Positions 1 to 9,566 of a DNA stretch of 64,000 nt are shown here, piece after piece; the stretch's first letter is position 1, and the number at the start of each line of letters is the position of its first letter. The translations under genes and the position numbers were made by a program. The DNA is from Candidatus Gastranaerophilales bacterium (GTDB lineage Bacteria > Cyanobacteriota > Vampirovibrionia > Gastranaerophilales > Gastranaerophilaceae), in assembly GCA_944324825.1 (NCBI GenBank), contig CALUXU010000007.1, positions 26,238 to 90,237 on the forward strand, read 5' to 3'. Below the pieces are notes generated by a model that was given only the letters and a program-made list of their open reading frames with translations, had not been told where the DNA came from and ran no database searches.

Positions 1-374
1 GAGAACCCGTCCGGAACTTTTATTTTTAATTCATAAAAATCACCCTTGGAAGCCAAATTATAAATCTCAGCGACACAATCAACATGTCCGGAAACAATAT
101 GACCGCCAAGCCGAGAAGATAAGAGGAGTGCTCTTTCAAGATTTACTGGGTCATAATTTTTAAGCTTGGCTAATTTAGTAACCCTTTTGGTTTCATAAGA
201 AACATCAGCTACAAAACCGGAAGCATTAAACGAAGTCACTGTAAGACAAACACCATCAACGGCAATACTGTCACCTATTTTTATATCAGAGAGTATTTTT
301 TTACAAGATACAGAGATAGAATTATCTCTAATATCACTTACCTGTCCGAGTTCTTCTACAATCCCAGTAAACAT
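1..374 (-). CDS. ribE: Riboflavin synthase alpha chain, 3' part missing
   Basis: Riboflavin synthase joins two molecules of 6,7-dimethyl-8-ribityllumazine to give riboflavin in the cytoplasm. The reverse strand from 374 begins MFTGIVEELGQV, the invariant start of this family. It continues with a first lumazine-binding barrel (SIAVDGVCLTV, SFNASGF) and enters the second (GGHIVSGHVD). About 124 codons are present. The family is usually 195-220 residues, so the C-terminal part lies beyond the window edge. The ATG at 372-374 is unambiguous. No other riboflavin gene is visible here. Confidence 0.95.
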   Translation of the reverse strand, partial: MFTGIVEELGQVSDIRDNSISVSCKKILSDIKIGDSIAVDGVCLTVTSFNASGFVADVSYETKRVTKLAKLKNYDPVNLERALLLSSRLGGHIVSGHVDCVAEIYNLASKGDFYELKIKVPDGF

Positions 375-394
375 ATAACTATTATAACATAATA

Positions 395-431
395 AAACAG
401 GAGAACGAATATTCAATCCGTTCTCCTGTTT
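395..431 (-). terminator. Intrinsic terminator after the Ycf45-like gene
   Basis: A 13-bp perfect stem (395-407 with 419-431) encloses an 11-nt loop. On the reverse strand it lies just after the stop of the ATPase gene and ends in a short T run. It separates that gene from ribE, so the two are probably transcribed separately. Confidence 0.8.
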
Positions 432-445
432 GTAAATTTAATTAA

Positions 446-2071
446 TTAGCACGCTTTATCATCGCCAAAATCTTTTCCGCCTACAATTCTCAAGTGACGG
501 TTCGGACCTTCACCGACAGAGCGGCTTTCCAAATTATGCTGTTCAACAAGTTCATGCTGAAGCTTACGGATTTGTTGATTTTGAGGATTCAATTCAATAT
601 GCTTTGCACCGGCAAGTATTTTGTTTATCGCTATCTTTGCCTCGTCAAGAGCTCTTTCCGCATCATCATAATACCCATGAAGCACCTCGGATGCATCCTG
701 AATATCCAAAGCTTCTTTAAGAACTTTCTGGATTTGAGCCATAGAATTTGTCTTGATATAGAATATTTGGATTCTATACGTATTCGCAGTACTCAAAACC
801 TTTGCTCCGCCTTTCGCAAAGTTCTTATGCGCAATTACAATATCTGCATCTTCAACATTACGTGTTATTTCTGCATTCAAGTCTAAACGTTCAATAATTT
901 TTTCAACGATACTGCGTGATACAGCATAGAGATATATTTTCTTCATCGGTTTTACCGATTCAACATACTCTTTTCTTGAAAAACTGTATTTCAGACTATC
1001 ATCAGGCTGCGGCTGTATTTTGTGCTCAAGTTCATTAATTTGCTGTACAATATTTGGCTTAGCCTCTTCTTTGACCGGAGTATCCAAATTGTATTCCTTA
1101 TCGACTTTTCTTATTTCCGGTCTTATCGGCCAGCCTCTCAAAATATAGTCAACAGCTTCCGCAGCATTTTTGTATACTGCAAGAGTATTTCTGTCTATAA
1201 TTTCAATTACAATATCAAAAGTAGGCTGTTTTTCTCTCTCAAGAACAGTCTTTTGTGATGCTCTGCGCTTAGCTTCATCATCACCTAATGTAACGGATTG
1301 AATACCGCCTACCAAATCCGATAATGTAGGGTTCTTTATTAAACTTTCCAATGAATTACCGTGCGCTGTTGCAATTAACATAACTCCGCGTTCAGCAATC
1401 GTTCTGGCAGCTTGTGCTTCTGCCTCTGTCCCGATTTCATCAACAACAATAACTTCCGGAGTATGGTTTTCAACCGCTTCAATCATAATATCTTTTTGGA
1501 ATTCAGGCTGTTTAACCTGCATACGACGGGCAGAACCGATTGCTGCGTGAGGCACATCACCATCACCTGCAATTTCGTTAGAGGTATCAACAACAACAAC
1601 TCTCTTATGCAATTCATCAGCAACTAAACGTGATATTTCACGTAACTTTGTTGTTTTTCCGACCCCCGGACGACCTAAAAATAGTATACTCTTACCCATT
1701 GTACAAAAGTCTTTTATACAAGCTATCGTTCCGGTAACTACTCTCCCGATTCTACACGTTAATCCGACTATCTTGTCTTGTCTGTTTCTTATGGCACTAA
1801 TTCTGTGTAATGTCCCAGGTATGCCCGACCTGTTGTCTTTTGTAAAGTCTTGAAGGAAGCTTGTGACATGTGATATATCCTCTGATGTGACCGCTTCTGA
1901 CCCTAGCTGCATAATACTGCCGTCTGATTTTCTCACCTCGGGTCGTCTTCCGATGTCCAACACAATCTCTATCACGTCTTCCAATGACTCAACCGATACG
2001 TTCCTCGTAACCTTCTCCGGCATAATCGCCAAAAGTTTTTCGAGATCGTTCTGCAACTGCAAATTGTTCAT
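446..2071 (-). CDS. AAA ATPase with C-terminal R3H domain (Ycf45 family)
   Basis: Single-stranded nucleic-acid-binding ATPase of the Ycf45/SpoIIIAA-like family, widespread in Cyanobacteria and plastids. Its cellular role is not settled. Visible: a Walker A motif GRPGVGKTTK in the first third, Walker B VIVVDEIGTEAEA, then a variable middle. The C terminus reads RKLQHELVEQHNL followed by NRHLRIVG, which fits an R3H RNA/DNA-binding domain. Length (about 541 aa) is normal for the cyanobacterial type. The start is either ATG 2071 or TTG 2074 (one codon earlier); an AAGGAG at about 2085-2090 serves both. Flanked by terminators, so apparently monocistronic. Family call is firm; molecular function is inference from the domains. 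Confidence 0.88.
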   Translation of the reverse strand: MNNLQLQNDLEKLLAIMPEKVTRNVSVESLEDVIEIVLDIGRRPEVRKSDGSIMQLGSEAVTSEDISHVTSFLQDFTKDNRSGIPGTLHRISAIRNRQDKIVGLTCRIGRVVTGTIACIKDFCTMGKSILFLGRPGVGKTTKLREISRLVADELHKRVVVVDTSNEIAGDGDVPHAAIGSARRMQVKQPEFQKDIMIEAVENHTPEVIVVDEIGTEAEAQAARTIAERGVMLIATAHGNSLESLIKNPTLSDLVGGIQSVTLGDDEAKRRASQKTVLEREKQPTFDIVIEIIDRNTLAVYKNAAEAVDYILRGWPIRPEIRKVDKEYNLDTPVKEEAKPNIVQQINELEHKIQPQPDDSLKYSFSRKEYVESVKPMKKIYLYAVSRSIVEKIIERLDLNAEITRNVEDADIVIAHKNFAKGGAKVLSTANTYRIQIFYIKTNSMAQIQKVLKEALDIQDASEVLHGYYDDAERALDEAKIAINKILAGAKHIELNPQNQQIRKLQHELVEQHNLESRSVGEGPNRHLRIVGGKDFGDDKAC

Positions 2072-2393
2072 CAATTATCATCACTCCTTTTAGGATTATA
2101 ACATATTTTTTAAGTTTTCATATATATCAAGAAGTTTTGAATCGATAAATCAATTTTTTGGGGGAAATTTTGTCCTTAAAATAAAAATGCCTTACACTTA
2201 TATTTTACATATATATAAAGTAATTATCAAGTGGTAAATCCCGCATCATGATTGATTTGTTACATTTTGAAATGAGGTATTTTTAACACTTATTTTTTGT
2301 AAAGTTTTGTAAAATCTTATCTAATATTTCTAAAGTATTTTTTATAAATGCCGTCATAAAACATGGATATGTAGTGTAAAGGAGTATTTATAT

Positions 2394-2525
2394 ATGTACC
2401 AAAGCACATTTTGGCCGGGAGCCGCAAATCTAAAAACAGAAATAGAGCTATGGTTTACATGGCTGAAAGAGAAAATTGATTATATTATTTTCAAAATATA
2501 TCAATACGAATCAAGACTTGAATAG
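2394..2525 (+). CDS. Small hypothetical protein, 43 aa
   Basis: Short open frame starting MYQSTFWPGAANL, rich in Trp and aromatic residues, followed by a predicted amphipathic helix (EIELWFTWLKEKIDYIIF). AAAGGAG lies 9 nt before the ATG, and a strong hairpin terminator lies about 45 nt after the TAG. It is the only gene in the interval between the ATPase and nifS. I recognise no family. The good ribosome-binding site and terminator make expression plausible. It could be a membrane-surface peptide, but that is speculation. Confidence 0.6.
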   Translation: MYQSTFWPGAANLKTEIELWFTWLKEKIDYIIFKIYQYESRLE

Positions 2526-2569
2526 ATATGTGTATCAATCAGCAGGGTTTTATTGTAAGATAAAATCCT

Positions 2570-2600
2570 AAAAGCCGGCAAATAATTGCCGGCTTTTTAA
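2570..2600. terminator. Bidirectional intrinsic terminator
   Basis: Perfect 12-bp stem (2570-2581 with 2586-2597) with a 4-nt loop and A/T runs on both sides. It serves the small gene on the plus strand and nifS on the minus strand, which converge here. Confidence 0.9.
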
Positions 2601-2604
2601 TTCT

Positions 2605-3801
2605 TTATGAGTTTGCACGGCTGCTGCGCAAATGTTCAAGCTCGTCTTGATACGGCGACAGCTTGACTATTTTTTCGATAACCTGAGGGAGTTTTTCCAG
2701 TGTATAATCAATTTCATCTTCTGTCGTAAAACGGCTCAAAGAGAATCTTATGCTGCCGTGAAGCGAAGTAAACGGAACTCCCATAGCACGAAGAACATGA
2801 CTAGGCTCTAAAGAACCCGATGTACACGCACTGCCGGAGCTTGCACAAATACCCAAATCGCTTAGGTGCAAAAGGATTAACTCACCTTCAATATATTCAA
2901 ACCCGATATTAGACGTATTAGGAACCCTGTTATTTATTGAAGAATTCAATCTAGCATTAAATACACGTTTCAAAATACCGGTTTCTAATTTATCTCTCAA
3001 ACGTCTTATTTCAGTTGTTTCATATTTTAGAGCATCTTTTGCAAGAGCTGCAGCAACACCGAGCCCAACAATATACGGCACATTTTCCGTACCTGCTCTA
3101 AGTCCGCGCTCCTGATGTCCGCCAACAATAAGAGGCGGAATTATAACATTTGATTTTACATATAATGCTCCTATACCCTTTGGAGCATGGAATTTGTGAC
3201 CTGAAACACCTAATAAATCAATGTTTGTATTTTTCAAATCAAAATCAACTTTTCCTGATGCTTGCACCGCATCAACAAAAAATTTAGTTTCCGGATTTTT
3301 GGATTTTATAATTTCACCGATTTCTTCAACAGGGAACAGAACTCCGGTTTCATTATTTGCCCACATAACAGATACTAAAGCGGTATCTGCATCAATTTTA
3401 TCTTTAAGCTCCTCTAAATCCAGAGAGCCATCTGAATGAATCCCTATGTAATCAACTTTATACCCTTGTTTTTCAAGTGTTTGGTATAAATTAAGCACGC
3501 AAGGATGTTCAACTTTAGTCGTAATGATATGTTTCTTATTTTTATTTGCTGCGAGTACTCCCTTAATTGCAGTATTAGCACTTTCAGACCCGCAGGAGGT
3601 AAAAATAACCTCACGCTCGGATTTTGCCCCAAAGAAATCTCTTAGTTGCGCTCTTGCCTGCGCAATAGCTTTTGATGATTTCACACTAAACTGATACATA
3701 GAAGACGGGTTTGCATACTCATCTTCCAGATAAGGAAGCATTTCATCTAAAACACGTTTATCAACTTTTGTTGTCGCATTATTATCTAAATATATAACCA
3801 T
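2605..3801 (-). CDS. nifS: Cysteine desulfurase, NifS type
   Basis: PLP enzyme that removes sulphur from cysteine and passes it as persulfide to an Fe-S scaffold. Seen: the PLP-binding lysine in SGHKFHAPKG (Lys203) and the catalytic cysteine in the loop SSGSACTSGS (Cys326), which marks the group I NifS/IscS type. HANN-like ANNETG near 149-154 is also present. Length 398 aa is typical. The ATG at 3801 lies 1 nt after the nifU stop, so the two are co-transcribed and probably translationally coupled. No nitrogenase genes are in view; the pair most likely serves general Fe-S assembly. Confidence 0.95.
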   Translation of the reverse strand: MVIYLDNNATTKVDKRVLDEMLPYLEDEYANPSSMYQFSVKSSKAIAQARAQLRDFFGAKSEREVIFTSCGSESANTAIKGVLAANKNKKHIITTKVEHPCVLNLYQTLEKQGYKVDYIGIHSDGSLDLEELKDKIDADTALVSVMWANNETGVLFPVEEIGEIIKSKNPETKFFVDAVQASGKVDFDLKNTNIDLLGVSGHKFHAPKGIGALYVKSNVIIPPLIVGGHQERGLRAGTENVPYIVGLGVAAALAKDALKYETTEIRRLRDKLETGILKRVFNARLNSSINNRVPNTSNIGFEYIEGELILLHLSDLGICASSGSACTSGSLEPSHVLRAMGVPFTSLHGSIRFSLSRFTTEDEIDYTLEKLPQVIEKIVKLSPYQDELEHLRSSRANS

Positions 3802-3802
3802 C

Positions 3803-4621
3803 TTATACTTGTACTACCTCTATTTCCGGACTTACTTTATCTTGTAGGGTTATTTCTACAAACGATTTCAATGTCAGAATCGAATTTTTACAGCTTGAAC
3901 ATCTTCCCTGTAATTTAACAAAAACCTTATTACCTTCAATATCAATAAGCTCAATATCTCCGCCGTCTTTTTGAAGTTCAGGCGCAATAACGGATTCGAT
4001 AACCTTATTGATTTTAAGAATCATTTGAGCCGCAGAGAGTTTTACCTCTTTTTTAGGCGCATGCTTTTCAAGGATTTTTTTAATAACACCTTTACAACGT
4101 CCACAGGCACCACCGGCTTTTGTATAATTAGTAATTTCATCAACAGTTGTCAAACCGTTAACTTCAATAGCTTCAACTATTTGATGCTCCGTTACGTTAA
4201 AACAAGTACAAATGACTTTGTCTGATACTTCGCTTGTGCCCGGAATAACATAATCGTCACCGTAGTATTTTTTCAAGGCATCCTCTAACGCTTCATGCCC
4301 CATAACGGAACAGTGCATCTTCTCAGGTGGAAGCCCGCCCAATTCTTCTGCTATATCTTTATTGGTAATATTTTTTACTTCATCAAGAGATTTTCCGATA
4401 ATCATTTCGGTCAAAATACTTGAACTTGCAACAGCAGAACCGCAGCCAAAAGTTTGGAACTTGGCATCTTCGATAATACCGTCTTTTAATTTTATATATA
4501 GTTTTAATGAATCACCGCAAGCAAGAGAGCCAGCTTCACCTATTAAATCGGCATCGTCAATCTTACCGACATTTCTAGGATTACGGTAATGATCCATAAC
4601 TTTTTCAGAATAATCCCACAT
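3803..4621 (-). CDS. nifU: Modular Fe-S scaffold protein NifU
   Basis: Scaffold on which Fe-S clusters are built with NifS. Three modules are visible in the usual order. The IscU-like N terminus has ligands Cys35, Cys60 and Cys104. The central [2Fe-2S] ferredoxin-like domain has Cys138, Cys140, Cys173 and Cys176. The C-terminal Nfu domain has the CSSC pair Cys241/Cys244. All cysteines expected for a working full-length NifU are present, and 272 aa is close to normal. GAGG lies upstream of ATG 4621. First gene of a nifU-nifS pair. Full NifU outside diazotrophs is known in epsilonproteobacteria and some anaerobes. Confidence 0.95.
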   Translation of the reverse strand: MWDYSEKVMDHYRNPRNVGKIDDADLIGEAGSLACGDSLKLYIKLKDGIIEDAKFQTFGCGSAVASSSILTEMIIGKSLDEVKNITNKDIAEELGGLPPEKMHCSVMGHEALEDALKKYYGDDYVIPGTSEVSDKVICTCFNVTEHQIVEAIEVNGLTTVDEITNYTKAGGACGRCKGVIKKILEKHAPKKEVKLSAAQMILKINKVIESVIAPELQKDGGDIELIDIEGNKVFVKLQGRCSSCKNSILTLKSFVEITLQDKVSPEIEVVQV

Positions 4622-4705
4622 ATCTTATACCTCGACTTCTTGTATTAATATTTTAACACTAACAAAAATAATAAAATATTTAAATAGACAAAACTCTAGT
4701 TTTTA

Positions 4706-6433
4706 CTACTCCCTGTCATAACGCTTAGTGGTAACATTTTGCCCATCTATTGTTGTCACATAAGCGACATCAGGATTTGTCATTGAATATTCGGTAATAG
4801 ATGACGGTATTATATACGGAATTTCTTCAAATATTATGTTTACATCGTCTCCTGTACGCACAGGCTCTGTTGAATTGAATTTGATTTGTTTTAATACCTT
4901 TTGAGAATCAGCATCTTGGTAAATAAATAGTGTGTATTCATTTTCTGAATTTTTCACGATATTAATAGGAGTGCTTAACCCGATTTTATTTGTATTATCA
5001 CGCTTTATATATGGCTTAATTATATTATCCAGACGAAAGTTTCCGTCAGGAGTCAGTCTATCTTTTTTAGAGAGATTTCTGACTTCATCAATATGTTTAA
5101 TCTGGCGATTAAATGTTTCCGGAAAGTATTTCATTAATCCGTCAACAAGCTCGGATTCATCATTCATCATATAAGCATACCTTTCCGCAAAATTTTCTTC
5201 AGAATTCTTTGCCGCATAACCGCTATCGATATTCCCTCCTAATTTATCATTCAGTATTTGTGTATAAGAAGTTAAACCCCAATCGCCATAATCAGCATAT
5301 TCAAAACCAACAAAATTATTCAAATTTGCAGACTCTTTTTCAAATATTAACTGAATATCATTAGAATAACCTGAATCCACTGCAGAATTATCCTCAAGTG
5401 CATGTGCTAATTCATGAAGCAACACCTTGGTTAAGGCTTTATCATCATAAGTTAAAGCTTTCGGCACAATATTGATTCTATCGTAATCGTAACTTCCAGA
5501 GGCACTACCAACAAAATCAGTATTACGTGAAGTTATTGATGTAAGTTCGTTTGCGGCATCTTCAAGAGCATCTCCCGGTAAGTTTTGTATAATTGCCATT
5601 AATCTTGATTTTACTTGCGAAGATTGAACATCTCTAAGCAAATAATCAAAATCTATTGTCGACACTCTGTTCTTCGTTAAATTATTAACTGTTAAAATAC
5701 TACCGTTTTGTTCAATATCAAAAGTATCTCCTTTTATTTCTTTCCCTGATGAAATGTATGTATTTTGAACATTTTCTCTCTTAAGCTCTGGATTAAAGTT
5801 GTAAATATTATTATAAAAATCTTCTTCGGATATTTCTTTACCGTCATTTTGGTAATATCGAACGGTTTTATCCATATCCAGTTTATCCCCATCGAAAGAT
5901 TGGGTTATATCATCAATTTTGAAATAACCGTTATCATATTTAGTTGTAAGATTTATATTAGTCTTTTTCTCGTTTGGATAACGGGTTACAACTCTAAACG
6001 TATCATCCGTTTTATAAATATTCATATTTTCATTAAGCTTAAATTTCGTAGATCCATCTTCTTGCATTGTTCCCAATTTTATTTCCATTGGATTATTAGA
6101 ATAACGATTTAGCATATATGTAGTACGAGAGAGAAAATCAGTAATTAATTCAGGATTAATACGACCCAGTTTTTTTTCTTCCTTCGGAGGAAATACCGGT
6201 TGCAAGGCATCCTTAGTTATAGGAGCTGCACCATTCTGATTGTCAACTTTACCTAAATCAGCAAGTAATTTTGCTTGTTCATCAATATCAATAACACCAT
6301 CACCGTTAGCATAATTATCAAATAAGGATAAAGCTTCTGACATCACAGGCGACCCGTCTTTACAATTTAAAAGTTTTTTAAATTGCTCTTTTGTAATTCC
6401 ATTAGTATTTAAGCTAATATTATTGCCACTCAC
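4706..6433 (-). CDS. Putative zinc metalloprotease with EF-hand-like N terminus
   Basis: A 575-aa protein with an HELAHALED zinc site (340-344). A downstream acidic residue in NFAERYAYM could be the third ligand. The arrangement resembles anthrax lethal-factor-like (M34/ATLF) peptidases; that is a motif-level call only. Near residues 39-53 a DNYANGDGVIDIDE stretch looks like a calcium-binding EF-hand loop but does not fit the canonical spacing exactly. No signal peptide is seen. Start chosen as GTG 6433, preceded by AAAGGAGAGAG; the upstream extension lacks a ribosome-binding site. It lies just upstream of nifU with about 85 nt between, with no obvious functional link. Substrate unknown. Confidence 0.6.
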   Translation of the reverse strand: MSGNNISLNTNGITKEQFKKLLNCKDGSPVMSEALSLFDNYANGDGVIDIDEQAKLLADLGKVDNQNGAAPITKDALQPVFPPKEEKKLGRINPELITDFLSRTTYMLNRYSNNPMEIKLGTMQEDGSTKFKLNENMNIYKTDDTFRVVTRYPNEKKTNINLTTKYDNGYFKIDDITQSFDGDKLDMDKTVRYYQNDGKEISEEDFYNNIYNFNPELKRENVQNTYISSGKEIKGDTFDIEQNGSILTVNNLTKNRVSTIDFDYLLRDVQSSQVKSRLMAIIQNLPGDALEDAANELTSITSRNTDFVGSASGSYDYDRINIVPKALTYDDKALTKVLLHELAHALEDNSAVDSGYSNDIQLIFEKESANLNNFVGFEYADYGDWGLTSYTQILNDKLGGNIDSGYAAKNSEENFAERYAYMMNDESELVDGLMKYFPETFNRQIKHIDEVRNLSKKDRLTPDGNFRLDNIIKPYIKRDNTNKIGLSTPINIVKNSENEYTLFIYQDADSQKVLKQIKFNSTEPVRTGDDVNIIFEEIPYIIPSSITEYSMTNPDVAYVTTIDGQNVTTKRYDRE

Positions 6434-6627
6434 AGAATACTCTCTCCTTTGATAATTATAATAAAAATAAACTATTACAAGAAATTTCAAAAATTTATTT
6501 TTTGTAACAAAAATTAATTTAGATATAAGAATTAAGTTTTGTTACGATTTTACAAACTCTGAAATAAAAAACCATAAAAAATACTTTATAAAATAGTGAA
6601 GTTGTAAAAAACAAAAGGAGAGCATAT

Positions 6628-7164
6628 ATGAGAAAAGATGGCCCAGGCATTATGGGTATACAAGCAAATACACCGGGGATAAAAATATTAAAAGCAAAAG
6701 TTGGTACAAGATTTCAAAGAAATAAAGAATTTATAATTGAAGCAAAAACAGATTCAACAAACGAAAACTTTACAAAAGCTACTGAGAATAATCAACCAAA
6801 TCTCATAATGACTCCGGCACTACAAAAACAACAGGCTCGTTGTGAAAATGAGATTAAACGTCTTGATGATTTGATTAAAGATGCGAAAGCAAAAGGTGAT
6901 GATGATTCAGTAGCAAGATTTGAAGCTCAAAAAGAACTTTATCAGCAACAAATAGAAGATTGTCAAAAAAAAATTGAAGAAGAACAAGCAAATGCACTTG
7001 ACTCCAAAAACGGACTTGCAGGTAATAAGACCGATGTTGATGCTCTGAGACAGGCAGACGAAGCAGCAAATCTTGAGGCCGAAAGACAAGAATTATTGGA
7101 AAAATTAGATGCCGCAGAGAAGCAAGAAAAGGCAAAAACAACAGAACCTAATTTCAATGTATAA
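6628..7164 (+). CDS. Hypothetical coiled-coil protein
   Basis: 178 aa. The first ~70 residues are basic and polar. Residues about 74-125 and 140-172 are rich in Glu/Lys/Gln with heptad-like spacing, so probably coiled coils. Two cysteines (in RCENE and DCQKK) flank the central helix. There is no signal peptide, membrane segment or known domain. AAAGGAGAG lies just upstream of ATG 6628, and a strong terminator follows. I do not recognise the family. It sits alone between divergent and convergent genes and is probably lineage-specific. Confidence 0.7.
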   Translation: MRKDGPGIMGIQANTPGIKILKAKVGTRFQRNKEFIIEAKTDSTNENFTKATENNQPNLIMTPALQKQQARCENEIKRLDDLIKDAKAKGDDDSVARFEAQKELYQQQIEDCQKKIEEEQANALDSKNGLAGNKTDVDALRQADEAANLEAERQELLEKLDAAEKQEKAKTTEPNFNV

Positions 7165-7170
7165 TAATAA

Positions 7171-7197
7171 AAAGGCGGTTTAAAAACCGCCTTTTTT
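7171..7197. terminator. Bidirectional intrinsic terminator
   Basis: An 11-bp A/T-flanked GC stem (AAAGGCGG / CCGCCTTT core) with a very short loop and a T run. It separates the coiled-coil gene from the convergent aspS. Confidence 0.9.
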
Positions 7198-7199
7198 AT

Positions 7200-8972
7200 T
7201 TATTTTTTTACAGTACTTTTCAAATGAAGTTCTCTCAACTGCTGCAGAGATGCTTCACCCGGCGCATCACTCATTAAGCATTTAGCACCTGAATTTTTAG
7301 GGAATGCAATAACGTCACGAATAGAATCCGTTCTGCACAGAAGAGCAATCAATCTGTCCAAACCGATTGCCAGACCGGCATGCGGTGGAGTTCCGTAACG
7401 GAAGGCATTAACCATAAATCCGAATTTTTCCTGAACAGTTGCATCATCCAATCCTAAAGCCTTGAATACTTCTTTTTGTACTTCAGGTGAGTGGATTCGG
7501 ACACTGCCGCCGCCCAGTTCTGTTCCGTTATAAACAATATCATAAGCGATTGATTTAACGTTGCCTAAATCACCGTTTTTCAACTTATCCATATCTTCCA
7601 AATTAGGAGATGTGAACGGGTGGTGCATTGCCATATATCTGTTTTCTTCATCAGACCACTCAAACATAGGGAAATCAACAACCCATAATAAAGCATGGTC
7701 ATCTTCGTTAATCATATTCAATTTTTTACCGAAATAAAGTCTGAATCTTCCTAATACATCAAATACAACTTTCGGTTTATCAGCAACAAAGAATACAATA
7801 TCACCGTTTTGAGCGCCTGCTCTTGTTTGTATTTCTTTGATTTGTTCTTCATTCAAGAATTTCAATACCGGAGATTTAACTTCTCCTGATTCCATATAAG
7901 TAATCCATGCAAGCCCCTTAGCACCAAAGGAAATAGCAAGATTTCTTACATCGTCCATATCTTTTCTTGAATAGCCTGCAATACCTGGGATTTTAATAGC
8001 TCTAACAGTTCCGCCGGCAGCAATTACATCTTTAAACGCTTGGAAAGTTGATGCTTCCATAATATCTGTTACGTTGAATAATTCTAAGCCGAAACGAGTA
8101 TCAGGTTTGTCAGAACCAAATCTGTCCATAGCCTCTTGCCAGGTTATTCTCTTTAACGGAGTAGAAATTTCAACCCCGGCAGCTTTGAATGCAGCCTTTA
8201 CAAGACCTTCAACCATTGCGATAACATCATCTTGGTTTACAAAAGACATTTCAAGGTCAACCTGAGTAAATTCAGGCTGTCTGTCAGCTCTTAAATCTTC
8301 ATCTCTAAAGCATTTTGCAATTTGATAATATCTTTCAATACCACCTACCATTAATAACTGTTTGAAGATTTGCGGAGATTGAGGAAGTGCATAAAATTTC
8401 CCTTCCTGAACACGTGACGGAACCAAGTAATCTCTTGCTCCTTCAGGAGTTGTTTTGTTCAAAATAGGAGTTTCTACTTCCAAGAAATCTTGTCCGTTCA
8501 AATATTCTCTCATTGCAGTTACAACTTTATGACGTAAAGTCAAATTGTGAAGCATAAATTCACGTCTTAAGTCTAAATAACGATATTTTAAACGTACATC
8601 TTCAGAAACATTTTCATCATCTAAAACAAACGGTAAAGTTTCAGCTTCAGATAAAACATTTACGTAATTCGGATAAATCTCAACTTCGCCGGTTGCGAGT
8701 TTTGGATTGTATGTTTCATCAGGTCTTTGTGTAACTTTACCCTTAACAGTAATAACCGATTCTGTTTTTAACTTTGAAAATACAGCATGAATATCCGGAT
8801 TAATTTGCGGATCAGCAACTAATTGAAAGAAACCTGATCTGTCCCTTAATTCCAAAAAGATAATTCCGCCTAAATCTCTTACACAAGCAACCCAGCCGGA
8901 TAATGTAACTTCTTCACCTATATTTTTAGCGGTTAATTCACCACAATTATTTGATTTCAATACTGTTTTCAA
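7200..8972 (-). CDS. aspS: Aspartyl-tRNA synthetase
   Basis: Class II synthetase charging tRNA-Asp, and possibly tRNA-Asn in organisms without AsnRS. Seen: N-terminal OB-fold anticodon-binding domain (LSGWVACVRDLGG, LELRDRSG), class II motif 2 (FRDEDLRADRQPEFTQ), the bacterial GAD insertion domain in the middle, and motif 3 (GLAIGLDRLIALL). Length 590 aa is standard for the bacterial type. The start is TTG at 8972 with GGGAG about 8 nt upstream; no ATG fits. Stands alone. Confidence 0.96.
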   Translation of the reverse strand: MKTVLKSNNCGELTAKNIGEEVTLSGWVACVRDLGGIIFLELRDRSGFFQLVADPQINPDIHAVFSKLKTESVITVKGKVTQRPDETYNPKLATGEVEIYPNYVNVLSEAETLPFVLDDENVSEDVRLKYRYLDLRREFMLHNLTLRHKVVTAMREYLNGQDFLEVETPILNKTTPEGARDYLVPSRVQEGKFYALPQSPQIFKQLLMVGGIERYYQIAKCFRDEDLRADRQPEFTQVDLEMSFVNQDDVIAMVEGLVKAAFKAAGVEISTPLKRITWQEAMDRFGSDKPDTRFGLELFNVTDIMEASTFQAFKDVIAAGGTVRAIKIPGIAGYSRKDMDDVRNLAISFGAKGLAWITYMESGEVKSPVLKFLNEEQIKEIQTRAGAQNGDIVFFVADKPKVVFDVLGRFRLYFGKKLNMINEDDHALLWVVDFPMFEWSDEENRYMAMHHPFTSPNLEDMDKLKNGDLGNVKSIAYDIVYNGTELGGGSVRIHSPEVQKEVFKALGLDDATVQEKFGFMVNAFRYGTPPHAGLAIGLDRLIALLCRTDSIRDVIAFPKNSGAKCLMSDAPGEASLQQLRELHLKSTVKK

Positions 8973-9172
8973 AATTCCATCTCCCTATTTCACTTCTTTA
9001 CTGCTCTAAAATACTAACAAAAACACAATAAATTGTGAAGGGGGATACTACAAGAAAAGCAAATCTAAATATGTATTAATAAGCCTACAAGAGTATATTC
9101 GTCTTATAAATATTAATCAGTAAAAAATATGTAACAATATTGCAATAATCCGTCACATAGCTCAACAAAGGA

Positions 9173-9201
9173 TTGACAAAAAACAAGTCAACCTTTAACA
9201 T
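9173..9201 (+). promoter_or_regulatory. Promoter of the 50-aa protein gene
   Basis: TTGACA at 9173-9178, 17-nt spacer, TAACAT at 9196-9201. It implies a leader of about 95 nt before ATG 9304. The rest of the 8973-9303 interval holds only A/T-rich sequence, including a TGTAACAATATT stretch at 9130 that recurs upstream of other genes here. Confidence 0.55.
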
Positions 9202-9303
9202 GGAAGAATAGAATTAGAATTCAAATTAATCAAAACTAAGGTGTGCTAAATAATATATTTTATATCTATATGTGTTACTCTTCAAATATTAAAGGAGATG
9301 GAA

Positions 9304-9456
9304 ATGGCTACAGCAACAGCAGAAATAAAAACTACTAAAAGTGGTTTTAATGATGAATTCGAAAACTATCTAAAAAAACAATGTATTAAAACAACATTTA
9401 ATGGTTCAGAACTAGAATCATTCTCATGGTACAAAAAAGTCTTAGGACTTGTTTAG
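9304..9456 (+). CDS. Small hypothetical protein, 50 aa
   Basis: Starts MATATAEIKTT and is soluble and charged, with one cysteine and an aromatic C-terminal patch (SFSWYKKVLGLV). AAAGGAG lies 8 nt before ATG 9304, and a consensus-like promoter is upstream. No family recognised. Flanked by long non-coding stretches, so it is its own transcription unit. Confidence 0.65.
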   Translation: MATATAEIKTTKSGFNDEFENYLKKQCIKTTFNGSELESFSWYKKVLGLV

Positions 9457-9472
9457 TACACTTAATGCGAAA

Positions 9473-9496
9473 ACAATAGAGCAATCGCTCTATTGT
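9473..9496 (+). terminator. Stem-loop after the 50-aa gene
   Basis: Perfect 10-bp stem (9473-9482 with 9487-9496) with a 4-nt loop, 16 nt after the stop. There is no clear T run after it, so it may terminate weakly or instead protect the mRNA end. Confidence 0.5.
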
Positions 9497-9566
9497 CGTT
9501 AACACATACGAGAGAATCTTTCCAGATAGTGTTAGTTTTAAAAATTTATGTGTAGGAAATTAAGGG

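Noticed and set aside
2605..4621. Nitrogen fixation locus
   Set aside because: nifU and nifS are present alone; no nitrogenase or nif accessory genes are in the window.
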